DNA of 64,000 nt, from NCBI GenBank assembly GCA_963631545.1, contig CAVGRN010000007.1, positions 1-64,000 of the forward strand, given 5' to 3'. Below are positions 42,996 through 51,595 of this stretch, piece by piece; positions within the stretch are counted from its first letter, which is position 1; every line of letters begins with the position of its first letter. Under the pieces are notes generated by a model. The model was not told the DNA's origin, ran no database searches, and was given only the letters and a program-made list of their open reading frames with translations. The DNA comes from UBA1181 sp963631545. Lineage in GTDB: Bacteria; Bacteroidota; Bacteroidia; Bacteroidales; Paludibacteraceae. The position numbers were made by a program, and so were the translations under genes.

Positions 42996-44627
42996 ATGAG
43001 TATAAACGAAGGCTGCAAAATGAACGCAAAAGGCTGCAGCAAACATACGAACCAAAAGTTAGACACGTTCGACTGGCTGTGCGACATTCCAGAGTCTGCC
43101 AGCGCAACGGATCTGGTGGAGGTTACTTTCAAAAACACCCGAAAGGGATATTACCGCAACACCAACGACCTCACCTTGGTGAAAGGAGACGTCGTGGCAG
43201 TGGAGGCTTCGCCCGGACACGACATCGGCACCGTCTCTATGACCGGACAATTGGTAATCGCACAAATGAAAAAATACCACGTCGACCAGACGAGGACGGA
43301 AATCAAGCGCATCTACCGCTTAGCGCGCCCTAACGACTTGGAACGATATGAAGAGTCGAAAGCTAAGGAACACGACACGATGCTCCGCGCCAGGGAGATT
43401 GCCAAAAATCTGAACCTCAATATGAAAATCGGTGATGTGGAGTACCAAGGCGACGGCAACAAAGCCATCTTCTACTATATCGCCGACGAACGTGTGGACT
43501 TCCGCGAACTGATCAAGGTGCTGGCGGACGCCTTCCACGTAAGAATCGAGATGAAGCAAATCGGCGCACGACAGGAGGCAGGGCGCATCGGCGGCATCGG
43601 CCCGTGCGGTCGCCCACTCTGCTGTTCAAGTTGGATGACGAAATTCAGCTCCGTAGCCACAAGCTCCGCACGCTACCAAGAGATTTCCCTCAACCCACAG
43701 AAACTCGCCGGGCAGTGCGCCAAATTGAAATGCTGCCTCAACTTCGAGATAGACGCATACGTCGAGGCACAAAAGAACATTCCGCCGCGCAACATTCCGT
43801 TGGAAACAAAAGATGGAACCTACCACCACTTCAAGACAGACGTGTTCAGCGGCATTATGCAATACTCGTCAGCCCCTAACATGGCATCAAACCTCGTTTC
43901 AATTCCTGTTGAAAGGGTAAAGGAGATCATCGCACTCAACAAGCAAGGCATCAAGGTTGACACACTGACAGAATCGTCCGAAACGGAGAGATCCATTGAC
44001 TACGAAAACGTTGTTGGGCAGGATAGTCTGACCCGATTCGACCGCAAGAGAAGACGCAACGGCGGAAACGGCAAGCCTCAACGCAAAGACCGCACCGCAG
44101 ACAACGCTGACGCAAACAATGCGCCAAAGGACAGTGCCGCACCACAGACCAACGATGACCAAAGCAACGCCGACGCACCCAAAGACGCTCAGAGAAGAGA
44201 CAATAACAACCGCCGCGACAGACGGCAACGCCCTAACGCCCCTCGCAACCCAGAAGAGGGAGGTGAAAACCGAGAAAACCGCGACGGCAACAACCGCCAA
44301 GGCAGACCGCGTAACGAAAACCGCCGTGAGGGTCGCCAACGTCCCGACCGTCGGCAACAAGACGATAGGCGTCAGCAAACAGCAAACGGACAAGCCGACA
44401 ACAGTCAGCCATCCAACCCACAGCAAGAAGGACGGAGCGAAGGCAACCCACAAAACCGTGAGAACCGCGGCAACCGTAACGGACAGCCCCGACGCGACAA
44501 CCGCCAACGCCCCAACCGCGACCGACGCGACAACCGAAACGGCGACGCACCCGCTCCACAAAGCGACCCACAAAACCGGCAGAGGCAACAGCCAAAGGAT
44601 AACCAACCAAAATCCGATGAACAATGA
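42996..44627 (+). CDS. ricT: RicT-like PSP1-domain protein with long disordered tail
   Basis: The PSP1 domain spans about residues 36-260, with the cysteine blocks CGRPLCC (C204, C209, C210) and C241, C246, C247. These are the conserved cysteines that in Bacillus RicT help bind Fe-S clusters with RicA/RicF and modulate RNase Y. Two extra cysteines stand near the N-terminus (C7, C14). From about residue 345 to 543 the protein is low-complexity, rich in Arg, Asn, Gln and Asp, and probably disordered and RNA-binding; this part is not in classical RicT. It overlaps gldH by four bases (ATGA). No RNase Y or other Ric gene is in the window, so the Bacillus role is only analogy. Confidence 0.88.
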   Translation: MSINEGCKMNAKGCSKHTNQKLDTFDWLCDIPESASATDLVEVTFKNTRKGYYRNTNDLTLVKGDVVAVEASPGHDIGTVSMTGQLVIAQMKKYHVDQTRTEIKRIYRLARPNDLERYEESKAKEHDTMLRAREIAKNLNLNMKIGDVEYQGDGNKAIFYYIADERVDFRELIKVLADAFHVRIEMKQIGARQEAGRIGGIGPCGRPLCCSSWMTKFSSVATSSARYQEISLNPQKLAGQCAKLKCCLNFEIDAYVEAQKNIPPRNIPLETKDGTYHHFKTDVFSGIMQYSSAPNMASNLVSIPVERVKEIIALNKQGIKVDTLTESSETERSIDYENVVGQDSLTRFDRKRRRNGGNGKPQRKDRTADNADANNAPKDSAAPQTNDDQSNADAPKDAQRRDNNNRRDRRQRPNAPRNPEEGGENRENRDGNNRQGRPRNENRREGRQRPDRRQQDDRRQQTANGQADNSQPSNPQQEGRSEGNPQNRENRGNRNGQPRRDNRQRPNRDRRDNRNGDAPAPQSDPQNRQRQQPKDNQPKSDEQ

Positions 44628-45127
44628 TTACGACTGTTGACAAACTGAGAAAGACATTTGCACTGTTTCTCCTCTCCGCCGTGGCACTCGCAACAGCGGG
44701 CTGCGCCGAAGAGTTCGCCTACAGCAATGCCACAAGCATCGCACCCGAGGGATGGAGCAAAGACAACCTCGTCGACTTCACCTACACCTCGGCAGATACC
44801 GCCGGCAGATACGACATCATCATCGACGTCCGCAACAACGAGGCTTATCCGTTCCAGAATTTCTGGCTCTTCGTACAGTCGTTCTCACCCGATGGCATTG
44901 AATACACAGATACCTTAGAGTGCGTGTTGGCAGACAACTACGGGCGATGGATAGGCAAGTCGTCTGGCTCTATGCACACACTGCCCGTGATGTTTCTGAG
45001 CGATGTGCAGTTCCCTAAAAAGGGCGACTACCGATTCCGCTTAGCACAAGGCATGCGCACCGACACGCTATGCGGGATACAAGAGATTGGCATCCGAATC
45101 AAAAAACACGAGAATCAGGAACGTTGA
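44624..45127 (+). CDS. gldH: GldH-family gliding motility lipoprotein
   Basis: This lipoprotein of 167 residues has the signal ATAGC (Cys27 lipidated) followed by AEEF. The pattern YPFQNFWLFVQSFSPDG and the closing DTLCGIQEIGIRI are characteristic of GldH. In Flavobacterium GldH is needed for gliding. In non-gliding Bacteroidales the gene persists, and its link to T9SS is indirect. The ATGA overlap with ricT points to translational coupling, and trmB follows three bases after its stop. Confidence 0.92.
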   Translation: MITTVDKLRKTFALFLLSAVALATAGCAEEFAYSNATSIAPEGWSKDNLVDFTYTSADTAGRYDIIIDVRNNEAYPFQNFWLFVQSFSPDGIEYTDTLECVLADNYGRWIGKSSGSMHTLPVMFLSDVQFPKKGDYRFRLAQGMRTDTLCGIQEIGIRIKKHENQER

Positions 45128-45130
45128 GCT

Positions 45131-45901
45131 ATGGGGAAAAACAAATTAGCGAAGTTTCAAGATATGGACGCGTTTCCACACGTCTTCCAGTACACTTTCT
45201 CCGCCTTGCGCGAAACAGGCGACGCATTTCCGCTAAAAGGGAAATGGAACACCTTCTTCGGCAATGATAACCCGATAGTGGTGGAGTTGGGTTGTGGAAA
45301 AGGCGAATACACTGTGGCACTCGCCGAGATGTATCCCGAGAAAAACTTCATCGGCGTGGACATCAAAGGTGCGCGAATGTGGACTGGTGCGAAACATTCC
45401 CACGAAAAAGGAATGAAGAACGTGGCTTTCATCCGCACCAACATTGAAATCATACCGCAGTTCTTCGCCCAAAACGAGGTTTCCGAAGTGTGGATCACTT
45501 TTCCCGACCCACAGATGAAAAAAGTGCGCAAACGCCTCACATCCACAAGGTTTATGGAGTTGTACCAGCAGTTCGTCCCCTCAGGCGGCACCATCCACTT
45601 GAAGACGGACAGCAACTTCCTCTTCCAATACACCTGCGAGATGGTGAAAGCCAACCACTACCCCGTGTTGTTCCAAAACAACGACCTTTATCATTCCGAC
45701 TTTTCGGACGATAAGATATTGTCTATCAAGACATTCTACGAGCAGCAGTGGATAAGCCGCGGGTTGAACATCAAATACATCAAATTCTCGCTCGAACACC
45801 GCGACCAATTTGTGGAACCCGATGTGGAAATAGAATTCGATAACTACCGGAGCTACAACCGCACCCGCCGCACGCAAGAAGACAATAACCCTAAAAAATG
45901 A
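45131..45901 (+). CDS. trmB: tRNA (guanine-N7-)-methyltransferase TrmB
   Basis: It methylates G46 in the variable loop of many tRNAs using S-adenosylmethionine. The binding motif VVELGCGKGEY (about 53-63), the NFIGVDIKGARMW block and the catalytic PDPQMKK region (about 123-129), with the hallmark F-PDP-x-x-K, are present. The length of 256 residues is slightly above the usual 210-240. Its spacing of 3 and 18 bases to its neighbours places it inside the operon. Confidence 0.96.
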   Translation: MGKNKLAKFQDMDAFPHVFQYTFSALRETGDAFPLKGKWNTFFGNDNPIVVELGCGKGEYTVALAEMYPEKNFIGVDIKGARMWTGAKHSHEKGMKNVAFIRTNIEIIPQFFAQNEVSEVWITFPDPQMKKVRKRLTSTRFMELYQQFVPSGGTIHLKTDSNFLFQYTCEMVKANHYPVLFQNNDLYHSDFSDDKILSIKTFYEQQWISRGLNIKYIKFSLEHRDQFVEPDVEIEFDNYRSYNRTRRTQEDNNPKK

Positions 45902-45919
45902 AAATCTAACAACATCAAT

Positions 45920-46891
45920 ATGGATACAAAAAATCTGCAAGCCCTTTTCGAGGGTGAAATGGAAAAATTGAATTGGGAGATTAACCCCAAGAACCTCTAC
46001 GCACCCATCAAATATGTGCTTTCGTTAGGCGGAAAGCGCATCCGTCCGTTGGCAGCACTGATGGCATGCGATTTGTTTTGCGGAGACGCCACCAAGGCCA
46101 TCAAGCCTGCCCTGGCGCTCGAGGTGTTCCACAACTTCACACTGCTGCACGACGACATTATGGACCGCGCCGAGATGCGCCGCAACCAACCCACCGTGCA
46201 TATCAAGTGGAACGACAGCACCGCCATTCTCTCGGGCGACGCTATGCTCATCAAAGCCTACCAACTGCTCGAGCAATGCGACCCTGCATACCTACCCAAA
46301 CTGCTGAAACTCTTCTCGCAAACCGCCGCCGAAGTGTGCGACGGACAGCAATACGACCTGGATTTTGAAAACCGCAACGACGTCTCCGTGGAAGAGTACA
46401 TCGATATGATCCGCCTGAAGACGGCCGTGCTGCTTGCCGGCAGCCTCAAAATGGGTGCCATCTGCGGCGGGGCGAGCGAAACCGACGCCCAATATCTCTA
46501 CGAATTCGGCATCGGCGTGGGCATCGCCTTCCAACTGCGCGACGACCTGTTAGACGTATACGGCGACACGAGAGACTTCGGCAAGGAGATCGGCGGCGAC
46601 ATCTGTTGCAACAAGAAAACCTTTCTGCTCATCAACGCCATCCTACACGCAGAAGGCGACGACAAAAAAGAACTTGATGGCTGGCTGGCGAAAAAAGATT
46701 TTGACCGCACACAAAAAGTGGAGGCCATCACCCGCATCTACGACAAACTGCAAATACGCACCGCCACCGAGGAGAAAATGCGCCAATACTACAACCAAGC
46801 CATTGAAGCACTCCGCAAAGTGAGCAAAAGCGAAGACGAAAAGAAGAACCTGTACCAAATGGCAGAAAGGCTTTTAAACAGAATCAGCTAA
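45920..46891 (+). CDS. Polyprenyl diphosphate synthase (GGPP/FPP type)
   Basis: This prenyltransferase of 323 residues condenses isopentenyl diphosphate with allylic diphosphates. The first aspartate motif DDIMD is at 78-82 after GGKRIRPLAAL, and the second DDLLD at 208-212. Phe73 and Thr74 before the first motif fit a short-chain product (FPP or GGPP), but chain length cannot be settled from this alone. dxr, in the same MEP pathway, lies elsewhere in the window and is not linked to it. The gene is inside the operon, with 18-base gaps on both sides. Confidence 0.92.
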   Translation: MDTKNLQALFEGEMEKLNWEINPKNLYAPIKYVLSLGGKRIRPLAALMACDLFCGDATKAIKPALALEVFHNFTLLHDDIMDRAEMRRNQPTVHIKWNDSTAILSGDAMLIKAYQLLEQCDPAYLPKLLKLFSQTAAEVCDGQQYDLDFENRNDVSVEEYIDMIRLKTAVLLAGSLKMGAICGGASETDAQYLYEFGIGVGIAFQLRDDLLDVYGDTRDFGKEIGGDICCNKKTFLLINAILHAEGDDKKELDGWLAKKDFDRTQKVEAITRIYDKLQIRTATEEKMRQYYNQAIEALRKVSKSEDEKKNLYQMAERLLNRIS

Positions 46892-46909
46892 AAATTCCAA
46901 TCTGTCAAA

Positions 46910-47605
46910 ATGCCATACAGAAGACTTCCGAACACGAATCAGGCAAGGCTACGATCGCTTCAACAGGCGGTGAACATCGGCGATGACGCTGACATCTACA
47001 GCCTCGCCTTCTCCTACAAACTGTGGGAAGAGGCTAAGGGACTATTGGTGCGCTACCAGAGAGCATTGCTCGAAAGCAAGCAGTGCAGCGATAACCAATT
47101 CTCCAAAAGCAAAAAACTACAGGAGGACACCAAATTGGCGCGACTCTACGTCTCCCACTTCATCCAAGTGCTGAATATGTGCGTGCAACGCAACGAAATC
47201 AAAGCCGACGCCAAAGAACTTTACGGGTTAGACCCCGAAAGCTTCGCTGTGCCTGACATCAGCACCGACGAGAACCTCGTGGCTTGGGGGAAAAAGGTGA
47301 TAGACGGCGAGCAACTGCGCATCGCACGCGGCGGAATGCCCATCTACAACCCAACTATCGCCAAGGTAAGAGTCTACTACGACATCTTTCTGGAAGGTTA
47401 CAACTACCAAAAAGTGCTGCAAAACAACACTTCGCGGTGCATAGAGAACGTGGCGAAGCTCAACAAAGAGGCCGACAAGGTAATCCTCGAAATCTGGGAC
47501 GAGGTGGAAAAGAAATACGACTCGCTGCCGCTCAACGAGAAAATCAACAGCTGCCGCGAATACGGACTGATATACTACTACCGAAAGGGCGAAAAAGAGG
47601 AATAA
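46910..47605 (+). CDS. Conserved protein of unknown function
   Basis: I do not recognise this family. The 231-residue product has no signal peptide or membrane segment and looks mostly helical and soluble. It begins MPYRRLPNTNQARLRSLQQA and has a central YDIFLEGYNYQKVLQNNTSR segment and a C-terminal LNEKINSCREYGLIYYYRK. Its codon use and tight spacing (18 bases after the prenyl synthase, 12 before malQ) mark it as a real gene of this operon. The context gives no function. Confidence 0.85.
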   Translation: MPYRRLPNTNQARLRSLQQAVNIGDDADIYSLAFSYKLWEEAKGLLVRYQRALLESKQCSDNQFSKSKKLQEDTKLARLYVSHFIQVLNMCVQRNEIKADAKELYGLDPESFAVPDISTDENLVAWGKKVIDGEQLRIARGGMPIYNPTIAKVRVYYDIFLEGYNYQKVLQNNTSRCIENVAKLNKEADKVILEIWDEVEKKYDSLPLNEKINSCREYGLIYYYRKGEKEE

Positions 47606-47617
47606 ACGAGATTTATA

Positions 47618-50308
47618 ATGACGACGGGTATGAAAATCACAATAATCCTAAGATACCGCTCCAACTGGGGCGAAGAAGTGTTCATCAAAGGCGACGCTCC
47701 CGAGCTGAACGTGAATAACAGTGAGGGACTGCGGATGCAATACACCGAGCAAGGGTGGGTCATCACCTTCTACACAGACATAGCCGACTTCCGCTACCAC
47801 TTCCTCATCCGGCAAAACGGGCAAACAATCAGCGAGGAAACGCCACGCTCACACCAATTCGGTCCGCATGGCAAAGGGTACAAAACCATCCTTGTGTACG
47901 ACTCGCTAAACGCCTACCCCAAGCCACCGCGCATGATGGTGTCCGCCGCAATGACCAACGCCATACGACGCCACAAATCACCTCAAACGAAGAAACGCGC
48001 CCAGGCAAAAGTTCCCATCATCTTCAACACACAAAGCCTCTGCGTGAACTTCAACCACAGACTCGCCATCAGTGGCAACTGCGCCACCCTCGGCAAGTGG
48101 AACGAAGACGAAGTGGTGGAGATGGACTCAACCGGACATCCTGGCTTCCGCTGCCTGCTCGACGCCAACAAACTCAACTTCCCGTTAGAATACAAGTATG
48201 TGATTTCTGACCCTTCGCAAAACTCCGTCCTCTACTGGGAGTTGGGCTACAACCACTACCTCGCACTCGAACCCGACCTCACACTCTCGACCGACCTCAT
48301 CGTGGTGAACGACCCCGAGCCGCAATTCGGTCTGCAAGACTTCAAGGGAGCAGGCGTGGTGGCTCCGATTTTCTCGCTCCGCACAAAAGAGAGTTTCGGC
48401 TGCGGCGAGTTTCAAGACATCAAGAAATTAGCGGATTGGTGTGTAGCCACAGGCCAGCGCATCATACAAACGCTCCCAATCAACGACACCACCGTGTTCG
48501 GCTCCTGGCGCGACTCCTACCCATACAGCGCCATCTCCGTCTACGCACTCCACCCAATGTATCTCAACATCGAGAAAGTCGGGACATTCAGCCATCTGAA
48601 GGAATATAAAAAACTGAAAAACGAACTGAACGAGGAGATCTTCGTAGACTATGAAGCGGTGAACAAACACAAGTGGACGTTCATACACGAACTATTCCAA
48701 CTGCACGGAGCAGAAACATTCGCAACAGCTGATTTCCAATCATTTATGGCTGAAAATCAAGCCTGGCTGAAGCCTTACGCCGTGTTCAGTTTCCTAAGAT
48801 ACAAATTCTCCACATCTGACTTCAACCACTGGGGGCGCGACGCCAAATATGACGCCAAACGCATTGAAAAATACTGCCAACCCAACAGTATGGAGTACAA
48901 CGACGTGGCTGTACACTTCTTCGTACAATACCACCTGCACAAGCAACTGAAAGATGCCGTGGAATACGCCCACTCAAAAGGCATCGCCATAAAAGGCGAC
49001 ATTCCCATCGGAGTGAACAAAAACAGCGTGGATGTGTGGGAACACCCCGAACTGTTCGACTGCGGCGGAAGTGCGGGCGCACCACCCGACTATTTCTCAA
49101 AAACCGGTCAGGTGTGGGGATTTCCCATCTACAACTGGGACGAAATGGCGAAAGACGGCTACCAATGGTGGAAGAACCGCCTCAAGTCTATGGCAACCTA
49201 TTTCGACGCCTACCGCATCGACCACATCCTGGGCTTCTTCCGCATCTTCCGCACGCCTAACACCTCGCGGCTGGGACTGCTCGGGCAGTTTGTTCCCGCT
49301 ATGCCACTCACCATCGACGAGATAGAACGCCACGGGATCTCTTTCAACAAAGAGTTCTTCTGCCAACCCATCATCAACGATGCCGTATTGGAGAAAATCT
49401 TCGGAGAAAAGGCTTCGGAAGTGAAAGAAAAATATCTGACACCTACCAACGGAAACTCCTACCAACTGAAACCCGAATATTCATCGCAAGACAAAATAGA
49501 CGAACACATCGCCTACGAGGAGGATAAACCCGAAGTTGAACGTCTACGCAAGGGCTTGTATCTGCTCTGCTGCCAAGTGCTGTTCATCGAAGACTACAAA
49601 GTCGCCGGCACCTACCACCCACGCATCGCACTCGACCAAAGCGCAGCGTTCGGAACGCTTCCGCAAGACCTGCAAAACAAACTTCGCGACATCTACGAGG
49701 ATTTTTACTACCACCGCCACAACGACTTCTGGAAAGCCTCTGCCGAGAAAAAACTAACCCCTATCATCGAGTCAACTGATATGATGGTGTGCGGCGAAGA
49801 TCTTGGTATGGTGCCTATGTGCGTCCCTACCGTGATGAGCGATTTGGAAATCCTGAGCCTTGAAATACAACGTATGCCGAAAGAGCCATACGTTGAGTTC
49901 GGCACGCTGAGCAAAGTGCCGAAAACCTCCGTCTGCACCACCTCAACGCACGATATGAGCACAATGCGCCAATGGTGGGAGGAAGACCGCAGCAGCGTAC
50001 AACGCTACTTCGGCAACGAACTGCACCAATACGGCACCGCACCACAATTCTGCGAGCCTTGGATTTGCCGCCTCATCATTGAAAACCACCTGAAATCGCC
50101 CGCAAGCTGGGTCATTCTGCCTATCCAAGACTGGATGGCGACCGACGGCAACGTGCGTTGGGACCAAACCTTCAAAGAACGCATCAACGACCCCGGCAAC
50201 CCCAACAATTATTGGCGTTACAGAATGCACATCAAAATTGAGGATTTAATCAAAAACGAGAATTTCAACGAGGTGATCCGCCACTTGATACAGGAGGGAG
50301 GTAGGTAG
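47618..50308 (+). CDS. malQ: 4-alpha-glucanotransferase with N-terminal CBM20 starch-binding domains
   Basis: This GH77 amylomaltase of 896 residues transfers maltosyl units between alpha-glucans. The first 270 residues hold two CBM20-like modules (ILRYRSNWGEEVFIKGDAP; VNFNHRLAISGNCATLGKW), which is typical of the long Bacteroidetes and plant DPE2-like form. The GH77 catalytic parts follow: FDAYRIDHILGFFRIF with the nucleophile Asp (about residues 531-546), CGEDLGMVP with the acid/base Glu, and the TSTHDMSTMR transition-state Asp. It has no signal peptide and so acts in the cytosol on glycogen or imported maltodextrins. It is the last gene of its operon. Confidence 0.96.
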   Translation: MTTGMKITIILRYRSNWGEEVFIKGDAPELNVNNSEGLRMQYTEQGWVITFYTDIADFRYHFLIRQNGQTISEETPRSHQFGPHGKGYKTILVYDSLNAYPKPPRMMVSAAMTNAIRRHKSPQTKKRAQAKVPIIFNTQSLCVNFNHRLAISGNCATLGKWNEDEVVEMDSTGHPGFRCLLDANKLNFPLEYKYVISDPSQNSVLYWELGYNHYLALEPDLTLSTDLIVVNDPEPQFGLQDFKGAGVVAPIFSLRTKESFGCGEFQDIKKLADWCVATGQRIIQTLPINDTTVFGSWRDSYPYSAISVYALHPMYLNIEKVGTFSHLKEYKKLKNELNEEIFVDYEAVNKHKWTFIHELFQLHGAETFATADFQSFMAENQAWLKPYAVFSFLRYKFSTSDFNHWGRDAKYDAKRIEKYCQPNSMEYNDVAVHFFVQYHLHKQLKDAVEYAHSKGIAIKGDIPIGVNKNSVDVWEHPELFDCGGSAGAPPDYFSKTGQVWGFPIYNWDEMAKDGYQWWKNRLKSMATYFDAYRIDHILGFFRIFRTPNTSRLGLLGQFVPAMPLTIDEIERHGISFNKEFFCQPIINDAVLEKIFGEKASEVKEKYLTPTNGNSYQLKPEYSSQDKIDEHIAYEEDKPEVERLRKGLYLLCCQVLFIEDYKVAGTYHPRIALDQSAAFGTLPQDLQNKLRDIYEDFYYHRHNDFWKASAEKKLTPIIESTDMMVCGEDLGMVPMCVPTVMSDLEILSLEIQRMPKEPYVEFGTLSKVPKTSVCTTSTHDMSTMRQWWEEDRSSVQRYFGNELHQYGTAPQFCEPWICRLIIENHLKSPASWVILPIQDWMATDGNVRWDQTFKERINDPGNPNNYWRYRMHIKIEDLIKNENFNEVIRHLIQEGGR

Positions 50309-50320
50309 ACTTAAAAAATT

Positions 50321-50364
50321 AGGAATTAGGGCTGGGGAAAACCATCACCTAATTCCTTTCTTTT
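50321..50364 (+). terminator. Bidirectional terminator between malQ and the M23/LysM gene
   Basis: AGGAATTAGG (50321-50330) pairs with CCTAATTCCT (50348-50357) and is followed by TTCTTTT. On the minus strand the same stem is followed by TAATTTTTT. It lies between two convergent genes and probably serves both. Confidence 0.8.
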
Positions 50365-50387
50365 ATGCTTCTTATTAGAATTGGAAA

Positions 50388-51317
50388 TCAGCGGACTCTC
50401 AGTCTGCGCCCCACCCTCAAAATAGTGGTGCTTTTGATGCGATTCAACTTGCAGAGTTTAGACACCGTAGTGTGGTATCTTCGTGCGATTTTTCCCAAAT
50501 TATCGCCTTGACGGATTTTATAATATTGTGCCGGGCTGTGCAGGTAATTGTAATACTCCTTGAACGATTCTTTGGGACGGATGGTGTAGGTGTCCGCCTT
50601 CATATAGACCGTGTCGGGGGTCATCTCCAAGAGATTGCGCGCATTGATAGGAATGCCCAAAAAACGGAACTCGAAATGCAGGTGCGGACCCGTAGACCGA
50701 CCTGTATTGCCGCCCAGAGCGATCACCTCGCCCGACTTCACATCCTGGTTATTGCGTACCAACACCTTTGAGAGATGCCCATAAAGCGTTTCCAACCCAT
50801 TGGAATGCTGAAGAAGGACGAAATATCCATAGCCCTTCTTCTTAGACGTTCCGTAGCGCATCATACGCACCTTGCCATCAAACGCCGCGCGAATGGTGTC
50901 GCCCACAGTGAGCCGCATATCCGTTCCCGCATGGAACCGTCCCCAACGCTCGCCACACTCCGACGTTACGACATTGACATTGGGAGCGGAAAAGCCACGG
51001 CAATCCACCACAAAAGTATCTTTCACAGAATCAACGGGGAATCGGTAAGGGTTCACCCTCGTGCTATCCCACCCAGCGCGGTAAAGGGCGACAATCGCCG
51101 AGTCGGTCAGCGAGTCGACCGGCAGACGAAACGTGGTGAGAACCCGCACCGGAGCAGAGTCCACCTCAAGAGAGGAAACATCCTCGTCCAACATCTCGTC
51201 CAACGAGTCCACAGGAACAACATCGACAGGTGCGTCCGCACCATCGCTTTGAGCAAAAAGAACAGCCGGCAGAAGCAGCGAAAGCAACCCGGCAAACAAA
51301 AATCTCAAATTTTTCAT
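50388..51317 (-). CDS. Secreted M23 peptidoglycan endopeptidase with LysM domain
   Basis: It has 309 residues: a signal peptide (1-22, ending LFAQ), an acidic linker, an M23 LytM-type peptidase domain with all zinc ligands and catalytic residues (His129/Asp133 in HAGTD, His181 in YGHLS, His212/His214 in PHLHFE), and a C-terminal LysM motif (YYKIRQGDNLGKIARRYH) that binds peptidoglycan. It should cut cross-links in the periplasm. The ATG at 51317 gives a proper signal peptide. It contrasts with the degenerate LytM protein at 60517-61371. A -7 box stands upstream. Confidence 0.95.
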   Translation of the reverse strand: MKNLRFLFAGLLSLLLPAVLFAQSDGADAPVDVVPVDSLDEMLDEDVSSLEVDSAPVRVLTTFRLPVDSLTDSAIVALYRAGWDSTRVNPYRFPVDSVKDTFVVDCRGFSAPNVNVVTSECGERWGRFHAGTDMRLTVGDTIRAAFDGKVRMMRYGTSKKKGYGYFVLLQHSNGLETLYGHLSKVLVRNNQDVKSGEVIALGGNTGRSTGPHLHFEFRFLGIPINARNLLEMTPDTVYMKADTYTIRPKESFKEYYNYLHSPAQYYKIRQGDNLGKIARRYHTTVSKLCKLNRIKSTTILRVGRRLRVR

Positions 51318-51356
51318 GACCAAAAGCCTCTCCGCAGAAACTTGCGTCAAGGACTA

Positions 51357-51364
51357 CAAAGGTA
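51357..51364 (-). promoter_or_regulatory. -7 box of the M23/LysM gene
   Basis: Minus-strand TACCTTTG is an exact TAnnTTTG match, 39 bases before the start codon at 51317. It separates this gene from the small gene upstream. Confidence 0.65.
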
Positions 51365-51391
51365 AAGCAGAATTATTTAATTAGGAACGAG

Positions 51392-51556
51392 TTACACGGA
51401 TTTTTCAGAAAATCCAGAGCCATCAGTGCTTCCAGAGGCGTTATTCCGCCGCTGCTCTACCCTTCGCTTCAAATCACGCAAACGGCTGCGCTGCTCCCAC
51501 GCCCGCTTCTTCGCTTCATACTCCTCTTGTTTCTTCTCAATATAGTTATCTGCCAT
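51392..51556 (-). CDS. Small conserved 54-residue charged protein
   Basis: The reading frame starts at an ATG (51556) and codes MADNYIEKKQEEYEAKKRAW, then a strongly basic RSRLRDLKRRVEQRR stretch and a Ser/Gly-rich end. I recall similar short proteins beginning MADNYLEKK in Bacteroidales, but no function is known to me. It looks helical and could bind RNA or a partner protein. It starts 39 bases after the Smr gene ends, so it is probably translated from the same transcript. Confidence 0.7.
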   Translation of the reverse strand: MADNYIEKKQEEYEAKKRAWEQRSRLRDLKRRVEQRRNNASGSTDGSGFSEKSV

Positions 51557-51595
51557 ACACTAAAAAACCATCTAAACCATAAGTTAAGCGGGAAC

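Noticed and set aside
43899..44624. Hydrophobic-looking frame of 241 codons opposite the ricT tail
   Set aside because: Its Val/Ala/Leu richness is the mirror of the Asn/Arg/Gln/Asp-coded low-complexity tail on the other strand.
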